Positions 15,055-25,598 of a stretch of 64,000 nt of DNA are shown here, in pieces. Position numbers and translations under genes: made by a program. The stretch is from positions 248,001-312,000 of the forward strand of contig NZ_JAKIHN010000001.1 in NCBI RefSeq assembly GCF_021608185.1. The letters are read 5' to 3'. The first letter of the stretch is position 1. Every line of letters begins with the position of its first letter. Origin of the DNA: Flavobacterium anseongense (GTDB lineage Bacteria; Bacteroidota; Bacteroidia; Flavobacteriales; Flavobacteriaceae). The notes beneath the pieces were generated by a model. That model saw nothing but the letters and a program-made list of their open reading frames with translations, had not been told where the DNA came from and searched no databases.

Positions 15055-16173
15055 TTAAATAATTATCGATTTCCCAATTCGGATATTTTCATAATTAACA
15101 TAATTGCTATCATCCGTATTAAGGATATAATTTGCTATAACAGTTCCCACATAGTCAGTTCCGAAGTTTCTTATCGAATTCAAATCGGGTGTAACTATGT
15201 TGTTTTCTAACGACTGTTCTACTGCTTTATGTATGGCTTGTGCTTCTTCTTTTAATCCGAAATGTTCTAATAACATGGCGGAACATAAAATAGCAGCAAT
15301 AGGATTGGCAATGTTTTTCCCTTTTGCTTGAGGATAAGAACCGTGAATTGGTTCGAATAATGCATTCTGATTTCCAACTGATGCCGAAGCTAACAATCCT
15401 ATTGAACCACCAATTACGCTGCCTTCATCTGAAATAATATCTCCAAACATATTTTCAGTAAGTATCACATCAAACTGTCTTGGGTTAAGAATCATTTGCA
15501 TCGCAGCATTATCAACATAAAGAAAATCCAGCGTAACATCAGGATATTCTTTGGCCAATTGAGTAACAACTCTTCTCCACAATCTTGAGGTTTCTAAAAC
15601 ATTTGCTTTATCAACCAGTGTAACTTTTTTATTTCTGGTTTGTGCAGCTTTGAATGCCAAATGAGCAATGCGCTCAATTTCAAATTGCGAATACTCACAT
15701 AAATCAGAAGCTGTCGTACCATCATCACTTAACTTCTTTTCGCCAAAATAAATTCCGCCAGTAAGTTCTCTGTAAATAACCATATTTGTTCCTTCTATAA
15801 TTGAAGTTTTCAAAGGTGATTTTTCTACCAGTGAATCAAAAGCTTTGATTGGTCTTATGTTGGCAAACAAACCCAATTCTTTTCTCAATTTTAACAATCC
15901 TTGTTCCGGACGTACTTTTGCATCTGGATTATTATCGTATTTTGGATCACCAATAGCACCAAAAAGCACGGCATCCGATTTTTTACAAAGTTCTAATGTA
16001 GCATCTGGTAAAGGATTATTAGTTTTATCGATAGCAATCGCACCAACTAAAGCTTCCTCAAATTCAAAAGTATGGTGATACACTTCTGCCACAACTTTTA
16101 AAACTGCCACGGCCTGCTTGGTCACTTCCGGTCCTATTCCATCTCCTGATAAAACGGCTATTTTCAATTTCAT
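15055..16173 (-). CDS. leuB: 3-isopropylmalate dehydrogenase
   Basis: A 372-residue NAD-dependent oxidative decarboxylase of leucine synthesis, converting 3-isopropylmalate to 2-oxoisocaproate. Visible signatures are LSGDGIGPEVTKQAV at the N-terminus, the substrate loop with RPEQGLLKLRKELGLFANIRP (about 92-112), and the metal/NAD motif NMFGDIISDEGSVIGGSIG (about 245-263) followed by LFEPIHGSYPQAKGKNIANP. Length and motifs are complete. It is the last gene of the operon, 10 bases after leuD. Confidence 0.97.
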   Translation of the reverse strand: MKLKIAVLSGDGIGPEVTKQAVAVLKVVAEVYHHTFEFEEALVGAIAIDKTNNPLPDATLELCKKSDAVLFGAIGDPKYDNNPDAKVRPEQGLLKLRKELGLFANIRPIKAFDSLVEKSPLKTSIIEGTNMVIYRELTGGIYFGEKKLSDDGTTASDLCEYSQFEIERIAHLAFKAAQTRNKKVTLVDKANVLETSRLWRRVVTQLAKEYPDVTLDFLYVDNAAMQMILNPRQFDVILTENMFGDIISDEGSVIGGSIGLLASASVGNQNALFEPIHGSYPQAKGKNIANPIAAILCSAMLLEHFGLKEEAQAIHKAVEQSLENNIVTPDLNSIRNFGTDYVGTVIANYILNTDDSNYVNYENIRIGKSIII

Positions 16174-16183
16174 AATTTCTGGA

Positions 16184-16789
16184 TTATATAGTAGTTATTA
16201 TTTGTAAACTGGTTTTTTCAAATGCTTCAATGATGTCTTTATTATTCACTAAAAAATCAATATCATCATAGCCATTAATCATGCAGATTTTTTTATACGA
16301 ATCAATTTCAAAATACTCTGTGTAATTAGTATCTTCAATTGAAATGGTTTGATTTTCTAAATCGATAATCAAATTTGTCTTTGGTTCAGCTTGTATTTTA
16401 TTTAAAATAACGGCCAAAAATTCTGGCGAAACAACTATTGGCAATAATCCGTTATTGAGTGCATTTCCTTTAAAAATATCAGCGAAATAACTGGAGACAA
16501 CTACTTTAAATCCATAATCGGTTAAAGCCCATGCCGCATGTTCGCGACTACTTCCGCAGCCAAAATTATCACCGGCAACCAAAATACTTCCTGCATAAGT
16601 AGCATCATTCAATGCAAAAGTTGGAATCGGTTGGTCCTTCTCATCAAACCGCCAATCTTTAAACAAATGATTTCCAAACCCAATTTTATCGGTAACTTTT
16701 AAAAATCGTGCCGGTATAATTTGATCGGTGTCAATATTTTCAATTGGCAATGGAACAGCAGTTGATTTTAATTGTATAAACTTTTCCAT
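16184..16789 (-). CDS. leuD: 3-isopropylmalate dehydratase small subunit
   Basis: A 201-residue small subunit of isopropylmalate isomerase, which pairs with LeuC. Family motifs are [19 protein letters not shown] at residues 13-31 and [17 protein letters not shown] at about 93-109, the latter carrying the conserved SSREH substrate contacts. The gene starts one base after the leuC stop, so translation is probably coupled. Confidence 0.97.
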   Translation of the reverse strand: MEKFIQLKSTAVPLPIENIDTDQIIPARFLKVTDKIGFGNHLFKDWRFDEKDQPIPTFALNDATYAGSILVAGDNFGCGSSREHAAWALTDYGFKVVVSSYFADIFKGNALNNGLLPIVVSPEFLAVILNKIQAEPKTNLIIDLENQTISIEDTNYTEYFEIDSYKKICMINGYDDIDFLVNNKDIIEAFEKTSLQIITTI

Positions 16790-16790
16790 A

Positions 16791-18176
16791 TTAATTTAAT
16801 TGTTGTGAAATATCAATAATTTTTCCTTCGATTGCTGTTGCTGCAGCTACTAACGGACTTGCTAAAAGTGTTCTTGCTCCTTGCCCTTGTCTTCCTTCAA
16901 AATTTCTATTGGATGTCGAAACACAATATTCTCCGGCCGGAACTTTATCATCATTCATAGCCAAACATGCTGAACAGCCAGGCTGACGAATCTCAAAACC
17001 CGCTGCTTCAAAAACCGCAGTTAAGCCTTCATCCTGAATTTGTTTTGCCACTTGCTGTGAACCCGGAACTATTAATGCTGTAACGTTTGCCGCTTTTTGT
17101 TTTCCTTTTATATATTGGGCAACGACTCTAAAATCCTCGATTCTGGAATTGGTACAGCTTCCTATAAAAACATAATTTATGGGTTTGTTGATTAAACTTT
17201 CTCCTTTTTTAAAGCCCATATAGTCTAATGATTTATCAAAAGAGGCATCTTCTACAACCGGAATGTTATCGGTAATTTTAATTCCCATTCCCGGATTTGT
17301 ACCATACGTAATCATTGGGGCAATGTCTGCTGCATCAAAATGATATTCTTTATCAAAAACTGCATCTTCATCAGATGGCAATGTCTTCCAATATTCTATT
17401 TTTTGAAGCAGTTCCTCTCCAACCGGAGCAAATTTTCTTCCTTTGATGTAGTCAAAAGTGATTTCATCGGGCGCAATCATTCCGCCTCTTGCTCCCATTT
17501 CGATACTCATATTGCAAACTGTCATTCGGCCTTCCATACTCATTTCGCGAAAAACATTTCCGGCATACTCACAAAAATAGCCTGTTCCCGAATTCGTTCC
17601 GATTTTAGAAATAATATACAAAATCACATCTTTCGGCGATACATTTTTGGCTAATTTTCCATTCACGTTAACGCGCAGACTTTTAGGTTTATTGAGTAAC
17701 AAACACTGACTTGCAAAAACCTGAGCTACCTGACTCGTTCCTATTCCAAAAGCAATACTTCCAAAAGCACCGTGAGTTGACGTGTGGCTATCTCCACAAA
17801 CCAAGGTCATTCCGGGTTGCGTAATTCCGAGTTCAGGCGCAATAACATGAACAATTCCTTGATATTGGTGACCTAAACCGTATAATGTAATTCCGTTTTT
17901 AGCACAATTTTTAGTAAGCATTTCGACTTGATTTCTGGCCAAATCATCTACAATTGGCAGATGCTGATTTTTTGTTGCCACATTATGATCGGCTGTCGCC
18001 ACAATTTGTTTTGGGCGAAATACAGGAATCGAACGCTCCTCTAATTCGGCGAAAGCCTGTGGACTTGTTACTTCGTGAATTAAATGCTGATCTATATATA
18101 ATACTTGCGGACCATTAGGGACTTCGAGTACCACATGACTATCCCAAACTTTATCAAATAATGTTTTCTTTTTCAT
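16791..18176 (-). CDS. leuC: 3-isopropylmalate dehydratase large subunit
   Basis: A 461-residue aconitase-family protein that holds the 4Fe-4S cluster of isopropylmalate isomerase. The cluster cysteines are visible in [13 protein letters not shown] (about 340) and [10 protein letters not shown] (about 400-409). Other signatures are [22 protein letters not shown] (about 130-150) and the C-terminal [11 protein letters not shown]. It lies between leuA and leuD with gaps of one or two bases. Confidence 0.97.
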   Translation of the reverse strand: MKKKTLFDKVWDSHVVLEVPNGPQVLYIDQHLIHEVTSPQAFAELEERSIPVFRPKQIVATADHNVATKNQHLPIVDDLARNQVEMLTKNCAKNGITLYGLGHQYQGIVHVIAPELGITQPGMTLVCGDSHTSTHGAFGSIAFGIGTSQVAQVFASQCLLLNKPKSLRVNVNGKLAKNVSPKDVILYIISKIGTNSGTGYFCEYAGNVFREMSMEGRMTVCNMSIEMGARGGMIAPDEITFDYIKGRKFAPVGEELLQKIEYWKTLPSDEDAVFDKEYHFDAADIAPMITYGTNPGMGIKITDNIPVVEDASFDKSLDYMGFKKGESLINKPINYVFIGSCTNSRIEDFRVVAQYIKGKQKAANVTALIVPGSQQVAKQIQDEGLTAVFEAAGFEIRQPGCSACLAMNDDKVPAGEYCVSTSNRNFEGRQGQGARTLLASPLVAAATAIEGKIIDISQQLN

Positions 18177-18178
18177 GA

Positions 18179-19345
18179 TTATACTAAAATACCAATGTTA
18201 CTGTTTTGAATAATTTGATGCACATCGTCATCTATGACTTCTTTTTTTCTATCGGCTACTTTTACAAATTCGAGATAGACAACGTCTAATTGAAGTTTGG
18301 TAAGTTCATAACCGATTTTTTTGGCACGATAAGCCAATGCAGCCCGACCACTACGCGCCGTAAGTATAATTGAAGAATCGTTTACACCAACATCTTTTGG
18401 GTCGATTATTTCATAAGTCGATTTATTTTTAATCATTCCGTCTTGGTGAATTCCGGAGCTATGAGAAAAAGCATTTGAACCTACTATGGCTTTGTTTGGT
18501 TGGACTAGCATTCCCATATGATCGGAAACCATTTGGCTTGTGCTATACAATAATTTAGAATTGATGTTCGTATCTAAACCCAAACGAGGATGCTGTCTTA
18601 AAATCATGACAACCTCCTCGAGTGATGTGTTTCCGGCTCTTTCGCCTATTCCGTTGATGGTACATTCTATTTGTCGCGCACCATTTATGACTCCTGCAAT
18701 TGAATTGGCTGTAGCCAAACCTAAATCATTATGACAATGACAGGAAAGAATTGCCTTTTCAATTCCAATGACGTTTTCTTTAAGATACTTTATTTTTGCT
18801 CCATATTCATCCGGAAGACAATATCCTGTTGTGTCAGGGATATTTAACACTGTTGCTCCGGCTTTAATGGCTTCGCTACATACTTTAGCTAAAAAAACAT
18901 TATCGGTTCTTCCGGCATCTTCTGCATAAAACTCGACATCATCAACAAATGATTTTGCATAGTAAACTGCTTCAGCTGCACGGTTAATTATTTCGTCCTG
19001 CGACGCATTAAATTTATACTTGATATGCGTTTCGGAAGTCCCAATTCCAGTATGAATTCTAGGTTTCTTGGCATGTTGAATGGCTCGTGCTGCAGCATCA
19101 ATGTCTTCTTTCACGGCACGTGTTAAAGCACAAACTGTAGCATTTTTTACTGCTTTTGAAATAGCTTCAACCGAATTAAAATCGCCCGGACTTGAAATAG
19201 GAAAACCAGCTTCAATAACATCAACACCTAATTCATCTAAACGCTGAGCAATTATTAACTTCTGCTCTGTATTTAATTTGCAGCCCGGCACTTGTTCTCC
19301 GTCGCGCAATGTGGTGTCAAATATTTGAACTTTTTGATTTTCCAT
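18179..19345 (-). CDS. leuA: 2-isopropylmalate synthase
   Basis: A 388-residue enzyme condensing acetyl-CoA with 2-oxoisovalerate, the first step of leucine synthesis. The catalytic barrel has [16 protein letters not shown] (residues 6-21), the metal-binding [15 protein letters not shown] (about 200-214) and [13 protein letters not shown]. It is shorter than the 510-550 residues of enzymes with a full C-terminal leucine-binding regulatory domain, so leucine feedback may be weak or absent; this short form is common in Bacteroidetes. I use the ATG of MENQKVQIF; an in-frame ATG 51 bases upstream adds an unlikely AT-rich extension. First gene of the leu operon. Confidence 0.95.
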   Translation of the reverse strand: MENQKVQIFDTTLRDGEQVPGCKLNTEQKLIIAQRLDELGVDVIEAGFPISSPGDFNSVEAISKAVKNATVCALTRAVKEDIDAAARAIQHAKKPRIHTGIGTSETHIKYKFNASQDEIINRAAEAVYYAKSFVDDVEFYAEDAGRTDNVFLAKVCSEAIKAGATVLNIPDTTGYCLPDEYGAKIKYLKENVIGIEKAILSCHCHNDLGLATANSIAGVINGARQIECTINGIGERAGNTSLEEVVMILRQHPRLGLDTNINSKLLYSTSQMVSDHMGMLVQPNKAIVGSNAFSHSSGIHQDGMIKNKSTYEIIDPKDVGVNDSSIILTARSGRAALAYRAKKIGYELTKLQLDVVYLEFVKVADRKKEVIDDDVHQIIQNSNIGILV

Positions 19346-19497
19346 ATTAATAATTAAACTTAAATTAGTTTCTTTATACGAATATATATTTTGCATTACT
19401 AAAATAAAATCTAATTTTTGAATACATTACAGTATTAAACAAAATAATTTAGGATTTAAAATTTTGATTTACAGCATATTACAATCTAATTTTTACG

Positions 19498-21042
19498 ATG
19501 GCAAACCCAACAAAAGATAATTTATTTGTACTTATTTCATCGCTTTCTAAATCAGAAAAGCGACAATTTAAATTGTATGTCAATCGATTAGGAGATAATG
19601 AAGACGCTAAATTTTTGCAGCTTTTTAACTTGTTAGATAAAATGAAAAGTTATGATGAAGATGAAATTCTAAAGAGTAAAATCGTAACCAAACAACAGCT
19701 TTCTAATTTAAAAGCTCATTTATACAAACAAATTCTAATTAGTTTGCGGATGAATCCTATTAATCAAAATATTAGGATTCAGATTCGGGAGCAATTGGAT
19801 TTTGCCACTATTTTATATCAAAAGGGCTTATACAAACAAAGTTTAAAAATTCTGGATAAAGCCAAAGGAATTGCCCTTGAACACGACGAAAAAAATATTG
19901 CATTTGAAATAGTTGAGTTAGAAAAAATAATCGAATCCCAATATATTACCCGAAGCATTGCCTCTCGCGCTGACGAACTTACCATTGAAGCAATGGAATT
20001 GAGCAGACATAATGTAATTGCCAGCAAACTTTCTAATTTATCATTGCAGCTATATAGTATTATGCTCAAAAGTGGTTATGCTAAAAGTGATGCTGAGATG
20101 CAGGAAATCAAGACCTATTTTAACAATAAAATGCCCAAATATCAATATGAAAAATTGGGATTCAGAGAAAAATTATGGTTGTATAAAGCGCATCTCTGGC
20201 ATAGTTTTTTAATTCAGGATTTCCTTTCCTGTTATAAATATTCGAGTAAATGGGTGGCGCTTTTTGATAAAAATCCACAAATGATTTCTTTAAATCCGGT
20301 TTGGTATATTAAGGGAAACAGCTATCTATTGGAATGCTTGTATTTAATAAAACACAAATCCTATATGAAAGAAGTTTTAGAGCGGTTGAAACAAACTATC
20401 GCTTTAGATTCTTTTCCAAAAAATGATAATTTAAGTTCATTATATTTTCTTTGCTATTATAACAGCATGTTCAATTTGCATTTCTTAGAAGGAGATTTTG
20501 AAGGCGGTTTATATTTGGTTGATGAAGTTATAAAAAACATCAAGAAAAACGAAGACCGTGTTGACGAACATCATATTATGGTTTTTTATTATAAAATAGC
20601 CTGTCTTTATTTTGGTACGGGCAACAATAAAAAATGCATCGAATATTTGAATAAAATTATCGAAAACAAAAACCTAACAATGCGAGAGGATTTGCTCTGT
20701 TTCGCAAGAGTTCTTAGCCTCATTGCTCACTTTGAAGCCGGAATGGATTATCGCCTCGAAGCGCAATTAAAAAACACCTATGACTTTCTAATCAAAATGA
20801 ATGAACTTCATGAGGTGGAACGGGAAATGATTAAATTTTTGAAAAATTTAGAAACTATTTACCCAAATCAGCTCAAAGCAGAATTCATAAAATTGCATGA
20901 AAGATTGCTAGTTTATGAAAATCATCCTTATGAAAAAAGAGCGTTTTTATATCTGGATCTAATTTCTTGGCTGGAAAGTAAAATTCAGAATAAACCGGTA
21001 GCACTAATAATTCAGGAAAAAGCTAAGAATCTGATTCGATAA
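19498..21042 (+). CDS. Unknown helical-repeat (TPR-like) cytosolic protein
   Basis: A 514-residue protein with no signal peptide or membrane helix. It starts with a conserved-looking block (FVLISSLSKSEKRQFKLYVNRLG, residues 10-31 in parts) and continues as a chain of amphipathic helices with TPR-like spacing (for example LYQKGLYKQSLKILDKAKGIA at about 105-124 and KIACLYFGTGNNKKCIEYLNKII at about 370-390). No enzyme motif is present. Similar proteins are widespread in Flavobacteriaceae without assigned function. It is divergent from leuA, separated by 152 AT-rich bases with no clear promoter box, and ends at a terminator. Confidence 0.8.
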   Translation: MANPTKDNLFVLISSLSKSEKRQFKLYVNRLGDNEDAKFLQLFNLLDKMKSYDEDEILKSKIVTKQQLSNLKAHLYKQILISLRMNPINQNIRIQIREQLDFATILYQKGLYKQSLKILDKAKGIALEHDEKNIAFEIVELEKIIESQYITRSIASRADELTIEAMELSRHNVIASKLSNLSLQLYSIMLKSGYAKSDAEMQEIKTYFNNKMPKYQYEKLGFREKLWLYKAHLWHSFLIQDFLSCYKYSSKWVALFDKNPQMISLNPVWYIKGNSYLLECLYLIKHKSYMKEVLERLKQTIALDSFPKNDNLSSLYFLCYYNSMFNLHFLEGDFEGGLYLVDEVIKNIKKNEDRVDEHHIMVFYYKIACLYFGTGNNKKCIEYLNKIIENKNLTMREDLLCFARVLSLIAHFEAGMDYRLEAQLKNTYDFLIKMNELHEVEREMIKFLKNLETIYPNQLKAEFIKLHERLLVYENHPYEKRAFLYLDLISWLESKIQNKPVALIIQEKAKNLIR

Positions 21043-21059
21043 AAACTACAAAAGCATAT

Positions 21060-21094
21060 AAAAAAACCTCTTTCAAATGAACGAGGTTTTTTTT
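21060..21094. terminator. Bidirectional terminator
   Basis: AAAAACCTC(TTT) and (AA)CGAGGTTTTT pair, giving a short GC-containing stem with flanking A/T runs between convergent genes. Confidence 0.8.
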
Positions 21095-23874
21095 TACCAA
21101 TTGAATCTTCCGCTTGATTTCTTTTCTTTTCCGGCAAATTTTTCAATCTTATAGGTCAAAGAAAACATAACATAACGTTTTAAAACTATATTCTCTTCAT
21201 CTCTAATGGTTGTTGGAGTAATTGTTCTTGTAGCATTCTGATTTTGATTCAGCAAATCATATACCTTGACTTTGGCGGTAAATTTTTTGTTATAAAAACT
21301 ATACGCCAAACTCGTATTCCACAGATAGAAATCTTTCTTGAAACCATCAGCGATGTTTGAATTGTATGTATATCCAAAGTCATTCCCGAATATCCAGTTC
21401 TTTGGCCAGTAATTAGTAACCTGCATATTAAATTTATGCACAAAACTTGAAGCCGAAGACACTATATAATTCGAATATTTGGTATCATTAACCGTATATC
21501 TATATGACGGATTTATAGAAAATAATTCTCCATAATCGTAGGTGAAATTTACTCTTGGTGTGATGTCAAAAACTTTCGCTTCATACAATTCACCATTAGT
21601 AAATCCTTTTATTAAATCGTAACCTGCATTGAATCCAAAACCAAATTTAAAGCTGTGCGCTTCTTTTTTGATTGTTTTACTCCAATGAAAACCAAACCAG
21701 CTTTCGTAAGTTCCATTAATATTTTCGTAGGTAGTAGTTCTTTTTCTGTTGTCATCAAAAACTGTAGAAGACACCACTTGGTTATCATAAATGCTTCCGC
21801 CTGCATAAATACTGTAACCCGATTTGGTAGCATAGTCATAATCCCTGAAACTAAAATACATCTGATGGTATTTATTGGGATCGAGATTTGGATTTCCGAT
21901 AAAAGTATTCAATGGATTGGCTAAATTTTCTACCGGAAGAATCTGGCTGGCCTGTGGAAAATAGGACTCGTAATTGTAGTTAACCCAGATGGCTTTCGAC
22001 TTCGTAAAATTATAACCACCGTACAGATTCGCAGAGGGTAAAATATATTGCTTATTCAAATCGACAACATTTCCAAGATACAATGAATGGTTATCAAACT
22101 TGGTAATGGCCTGACCTAAATTCACATACAATCGGTAGTTCTTTTTCTCAATAGAAAATCCGGCTGTTGGTGTAATCGTATTTCGGGTTGAAGTCAGATG
22201 ATTGGTCAGGACCTCATTCTCGATGGTATAGCTTCCTGAACCCGAATCAAAATCGAAAGCTTTTCGGTCTTCTGCAACTCTTTCGTTTTCAATTGTTGCA
22301 GCAATATTGATGGCTATAGAATCTCCAACAGGTTCCGTATACTGAAACTCAGTAGTATATTTATCCGTCACGTTTTGCGTGTTCTTAATCTGATTCCGAA
22401 TATCATCCGGATTACTACCTTGATAAAAAATAGTACTCGAATTCGTCAGGTTTTTGATTTCTGTTTTGGTATTTTCATTTTCAAAAGCAGCACTGATATT
22501 CCTTCTTTTTCTTTTAAACGCTTTATTGAAATCAATCCTGTTATTGAAACTCTGCCTGTCATTTTCATTGGTTACAAATGAAGAACTTTCGTTTAGCAGT
22601 TGGTTCGACTCATCAATTGATTCTTCAAAAGAATTGGTTACTGACTGACTGTTTGATTTGGCAAACTTTGGAACAATTACAAACGAAGCCGTGGAATCGA
22701 TTTTATATTCCAGTTCCATATTCATATTATGACTGTACTTATCTTCCTTTGAATCCGATACGGAGTTGGTGGTAAAATTCCCATCAGGCAGAAAATTGAT
22801 CTGATTGGTTTTATTCTTATTATTGGTATCAGCACTTGCAAAAAAGTAACTGGCTGAGTTATTGAAGTCTTTAAAAAGCTCATCAGAATAATTTATTCCT
22901 AAAAGATTGGAATGTGTGATGCCTCTATTGCCTCCAAAACGCATTCCGTTTAATCCAAAAGAACCATCAGAACTGGTGTAAAAAGAATTATTCCTGGTTC
23001 CGCTCATATTGTCATAAATCTCATCCATTGAAAAGCCCGTTGCATTAATATTATTTGACGAAGCTAAAACACTGATTTTTCTTTTATCTTTAAAATAATT
23101 GACGAGTGCACTGCTTTCGTAACGTTTATCGGTTCCGCCTCCTGCCATGAATTTACCGAAAAAACCTTTGTTCTTATCCTCGTCAATCGTCAGATTAATG
23201 CTGGCATTGTTAGAACTTGCTGCTTGACCTGTGATTTCTTCTTTTTTGGTTTTGGTATCCGTAACCTGCACTTTATTAATAATATCCGAAGGCAGATTTT
23301 GCAACGCTATCTTTCCGTCTTTGTCAAAAAATGGTTTGCCGTTCACTAAAATCTGGTTGACTTCTTTTCCGTTGACGGTAATTTTTCCTTCAGCATCAAT
23401 TTCGACGCCGGGCAATTGTTTTAGCAAGGTTTCGACATTCGCATCAGGGCGCAGTTTGAATGAAGAAGCATTAAATTCTAAAGTATCTTTCTTAATCCTT
23501 ATTGGCGGAGTTTCATTTTTGATAACGACTTCATCCAACTGATTGGCAGATTCTTTTATTTCAATAGTGCCAAAATCTTTATCTTCAGAAACGGATTCCA
23601 ATCGGATTTTAGTTTCGCGATAACTGATATAAGAAACTTTCAGAACTATAGGCTGCGTAATTTTTTTAATCTTAAAATCGAAATTTCCGAGTTTGTTGGT
23701 AATGGTGTAATCTACAACGGCTGAATCTTTGACAGAAGATAGATAAACGGTAGCAGATTCTATAGGTAATTTTGTAGTTTCATCGATTACTTTTCCTTTT
23801 AAGGAAATTGTTTTTTGGGCGAAGGTAAATGTGCTTATCAGAAGAAAGCAAATTAGAGTGAGAGATTTGGGCAT
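21094..23874 (-). CDS. Outer membrane beta-barrel receptor with carboxypeptidase-regulatory-like domain
   Basis: A 926-residue TonB-dependent-receptor-like protein. Order: signal peptide (LTLICFLLISTFTFAQ), a CarboxypepD_reg/CNA-B-like beta domain (about 22-105; ISLKGKVIDETTKLPIESATVYL), a plug-like region (about 125-215; DANVETLLKQLPGVEIDAEGKITVNGKEV), and a long barrel ending in an aromatic residue (RFNW). This is the OMP_b-brl-type architecture of Bacteroidetes. No SusD partner lies beside it, so it is not a typical polysaccharide locus; the substrate is unknown. Its leader contains an inverted repeat (AAATTAGC ... GCTAATTT) ending at the start codon. Confidence 0.88.
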   Translation of the reverse strand: MPKSLTLICFLLISTFTFAQKTISLKGKVIDETTKLPIESATVYLSSVKDSAVVDYTITNKLGNFDFKIKKITQPIVLKVSYISYRETKIRLESVSEDKDFGTIEIKESANQLDEVVIKNETPPIRIKKDTLEFNASSFKLRPDANVETLLKQLPGVEIDAEGKITVNGKEVNQILVNGKPFFDKDGKIALQNLPSDIINKVQVTDTKTKKEEITGQAASSNNASINLTIDEDKNKGFFGKFMAGGGTDKRYESSALVNYFKDKRKISVLASSNNINATGFSMDEIYDNMSGTRNNSFYTSSDGSFGLNGMRFGGNRGITHSNLLGINYSDELFKDFNNSASYFFASADTNNKNKTNQINFLPDGNFTTNSVSDSKEDKYSHNMNMELEYKIDSTASFVIVPKFAKSNSQSVTNSFEESIDESNQLLNESSSFVTNENDRQSFNNRIDFNKAFKRKRRNISAAFENENTKTEIKNLTNSSTIFYQGSNPDDIRNQIKNTQNVTDKYTTEFQYTEPVGDSIAINIAATIENERVAEDRKAFDFDSGSGSYTIENEVLTNHLTSTRNTITPTAGFSIEKKNYRLYVNLGQAITKFDNHSLYLGNVVDLNKQYILPSANLYGGYNFTKSKAIWVNYNYESYFPQASQILPVENLANPLNTFIGNPNLDPNKYHQMYFSFRDYDYATKSGYSIYAGGSIYDNQVVSSTVFDDNRKRTTTYENINGTYESWFGFHWSKTIKKEAHSFKFGFGFNAGYDLIKGFTNGELYEAKVFDITPRVNFTYDYGELFSINPSYRYTVNDTKYSNYIVSSASSFVHKFNMQVTNYWPKNWIFGNDFGYTYNSNIADGFKKDFYLWNTSLAYSFYNKKFTAKVKVYDLLNQNQNATRTITPTTIRDEENIVLKRYVMFSLTYKIEKFAGKEKKSSGRFNW

Positions 23875-24102
23875 AAAAAAATTAGCAGTTAGTATTAAAT
23901 TGTAATAAAACGGCTAATTTCTTATTTTATTGTTTAGCGTTAAAAATTCTTACGAAACTTTAACATTTAATTATTTTCTCTGATAAAGATATCAATCAAA
24001 ACCAAGATGTCAGTCTGATCTTATCGAAGACCCTATTATAAAGAGGCACTTCGACAGGCTCAGTGTAACAATGCATTTCTAATTGGCAATATAATCTAAA
24101 TT
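23875..24102. other. Intergenic region with decayed palindromic repeat
   Basis: The 228 bases between the receptor and der hold no open gene. The notable content is the inverted repeat described separately at 24008-24071; the rest is AT-rich without recognised signals. Confidence 0.6.
24008..24071. repeat. Dispersed palindromic repeat (imperfect inverted repeat)
   Basis: The left arm (24008-24032, containing TCTTATCGAAG) and right arm (24046-24071, containing CTTCGACAGGCTCAG) are inverse complements at about 17 of 25 positions around a 13-base AT-rich loop. The right arm matches the copy inside the GSCFA gene. The type CTTCGACARGCTCAGTGTGACA is known to recur in Flavobacteriia genomes. Confidence 0.65.
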
Positions 24103-25413
24103 TTATTTCTCTCTGATGTAAATATCAATCGGAACACCTGAGAAATCCCAGTTTTCACGGATTTTATTTTCTAAGAAACGCTTGTACGCTTCCTGAACAT
24201 ATTGAGGCAAATTCGCAAAAAATACGAATTGTGGTGTTGGTGTTGGCAACTGCATGCAATATTTAATTTTTACATATTTTCCTTTCACCGCTGGTGGTGG
24301 ATAAGCTTCAATTAGTTTCAACATATAATCGTTGAATTTTGAAGTCTGAATACGCTGTTTCCTGTTTTCAAAAACTTGAACTGTCGTTTCCAATGCTTTT
24401 AACAAACGTTGTTTTGTCAATGCCGATACAAACAAAATAGGCACATCGGTAAATGGTTTTAGTTCTTCCTTGATTTTGTTTTCGTAATCACGAGTTGACA
24501 TGGTGTCTTTTTCGACCAAATCCCATTTGTTTACTAAAATCACAACCCCTTTTCTGTTTTTCTCAGCTAGCCAAAAAATACTCTGATCCTGACCTTCGAA
24601 ACCACGGGTTGCATCAATCAATAAAACACAAACATCCGAATGTTCAATCGCACGAACCGAACGCATTACCGAATAAAATTCTAAATCTTCTTTTACTTTA
24701 GCTTTTCTTCGAATTCCGGCTGTATCAACCAAGTTAAATTCAAATCCGAAACGATTGTATTTGGTATCAATTGCATCACGGGTTGTTCCGGCAATATCAG
24801 TAACTACAAATCTATCTTCTCCAATTAACGCATTGATGAAAGACGACTTTCCGGCATTTGGTCTTCCAACTACACAAAATCTTGGTAAGGCCGCTTCTTC
24901 TTCAGTTACTTCTGGTAATTCCGGTAACACTTTTACTAATTCATCTAAAAGTTCTCCTGTTCCGCTTCCGCTGATGCTGGCAATGGTAAAATATTCACCT
25001 AAACCTAAATTGTAGAATTCAACTGCGTCTTTTTCACGCATCGCATTATCAACTTTATTGACTGCTAACAATATGGGTTTGGTAACTTTTCTAAGTAATT
25101 TGGCTACCTCTGCATCCATAGGTGTAATGCCTTCTTCTACATCAACCACAAAAATAATCGCATCTGCTTCATCTATAGCCAACTCAACCTGACGACGAAT
25201 TTCTCCTTCAAAAATATCGTCTGAACCCTTGATATAACCACCCGTGTCAATTACAGAAAACTCTTTTCCATTCCATTCACTTTTTCCATAATTTCTGTCA
25301 CGGGTAACACCACTAACCGAGTCAACTATAGCTTCTCTTCTTTTGATTAAACGATTAAAAAAAGTCGATTTCCCTACGTTTGGTCTTCCAACTATGGCTA
25401 CAATATTGTTCAT
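24103..25413 (-). CDS. der: Ribosome biogenesis GTPase Der (EngA)
   Basis: A 436-residue GTPase with two tandem G domains and a KH-like C-terminus, needed for 50S subunit assembly. G1 motifs GRPNVGKST (residues 8-16) and GRPNAGKSS (about 181-189), G3 DTGG and DTAG, G4 NKVD and NKWD are all present. The C-terminal KH-like domain contains [21 protein letters not shown]. Length is standard. It stands alone between the palindromic repeat and the divergent Lrp gene. Confidence 0.97.
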   Translation of the reverse strand: MNNIVAIVGRPNVGKSTFFNRLIKRREAIVDSVSGVTRDRNYGKSEWNGKEFSVIDTGGYIKGSDDIFEGEIRRQVELAIDEADAIIFVVDVEEGITPMDAEVAKLLRKVTKPILLAVNKVDNAMREKDAVEFYNLGLGEYFTIASISGSGTGELLDELVKVLPELPEVTEEEAALPRFCVVGRPNAGKSSFINALIGEDRFVVTDIAGTTRDAIDTKYNRFGFEFNLVDTAGIRRKAKVKEDLEFYSVMRSVRAIEHSDVCVLLIDATRGFEGQDQSIFWLAEKNRKGVVILVNKWDLVEKDTMSTRDYENKIKEELKPFTDVPILFVSALTKQRLLKALETTVQVFENRKQRIQTSKFNDYMLKLIEAYPPPAVKGKYVKIKYCMQLPTPTPQFVFFANLPQYVQEAYKRFLENKIRENWDFSGVPIDIYIREK

Positions 25414-25454
25414 GCGTATTTTTAATTTTTTGCAAAGGTAGTTTAATTAAGTTG

Positions 25455-25495
25455 AAAGTCAAGGGATAAGTGAAAAGGGATAAGTCATTAAAAAA
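25455..25495. repeat. Short self-similar intergenic tract upstream of der
   Basis: GGGATAAG occurs twice (AAGGGATAAGTG, AAAGGGATAAGTC) with similar flanks. The same word occurs in the terminator after era near 34233. Confidence 0.4.
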
Positions 25496-25549
25496 GTAAA
25501 ATTAAACTACAAGTATACTTCCACTTTATTTTCTATAGGTTCCAAAATA

Positions 25550-25581
25550 TTGTTATATCAATCAATTTAAGTTTATATTTG
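25550..25581 (+). promoter_or_regulatory. Promoter of the Lrp-family regulator
   Basis: TTG (25550-25552), 21-base spacer, TATATTTG (25574-25581): full agreement with the Bacteroidetes consensus. The ATG follows 17 bases after the -7 box. Confidence 0.75.
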
Positions 25582-25598
25582 TTGTACAATACTAGCAC

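Noticed and set aside
19346-19396. In-frame extension of leuA ([17 protein letters not shown]) as a leader peptide or longer N-terminus
   Set aside because: It has no leucine-rich run, no attenuator hairpin follows, and it runs directly into the conserved start; it is more likely untranslated leader.
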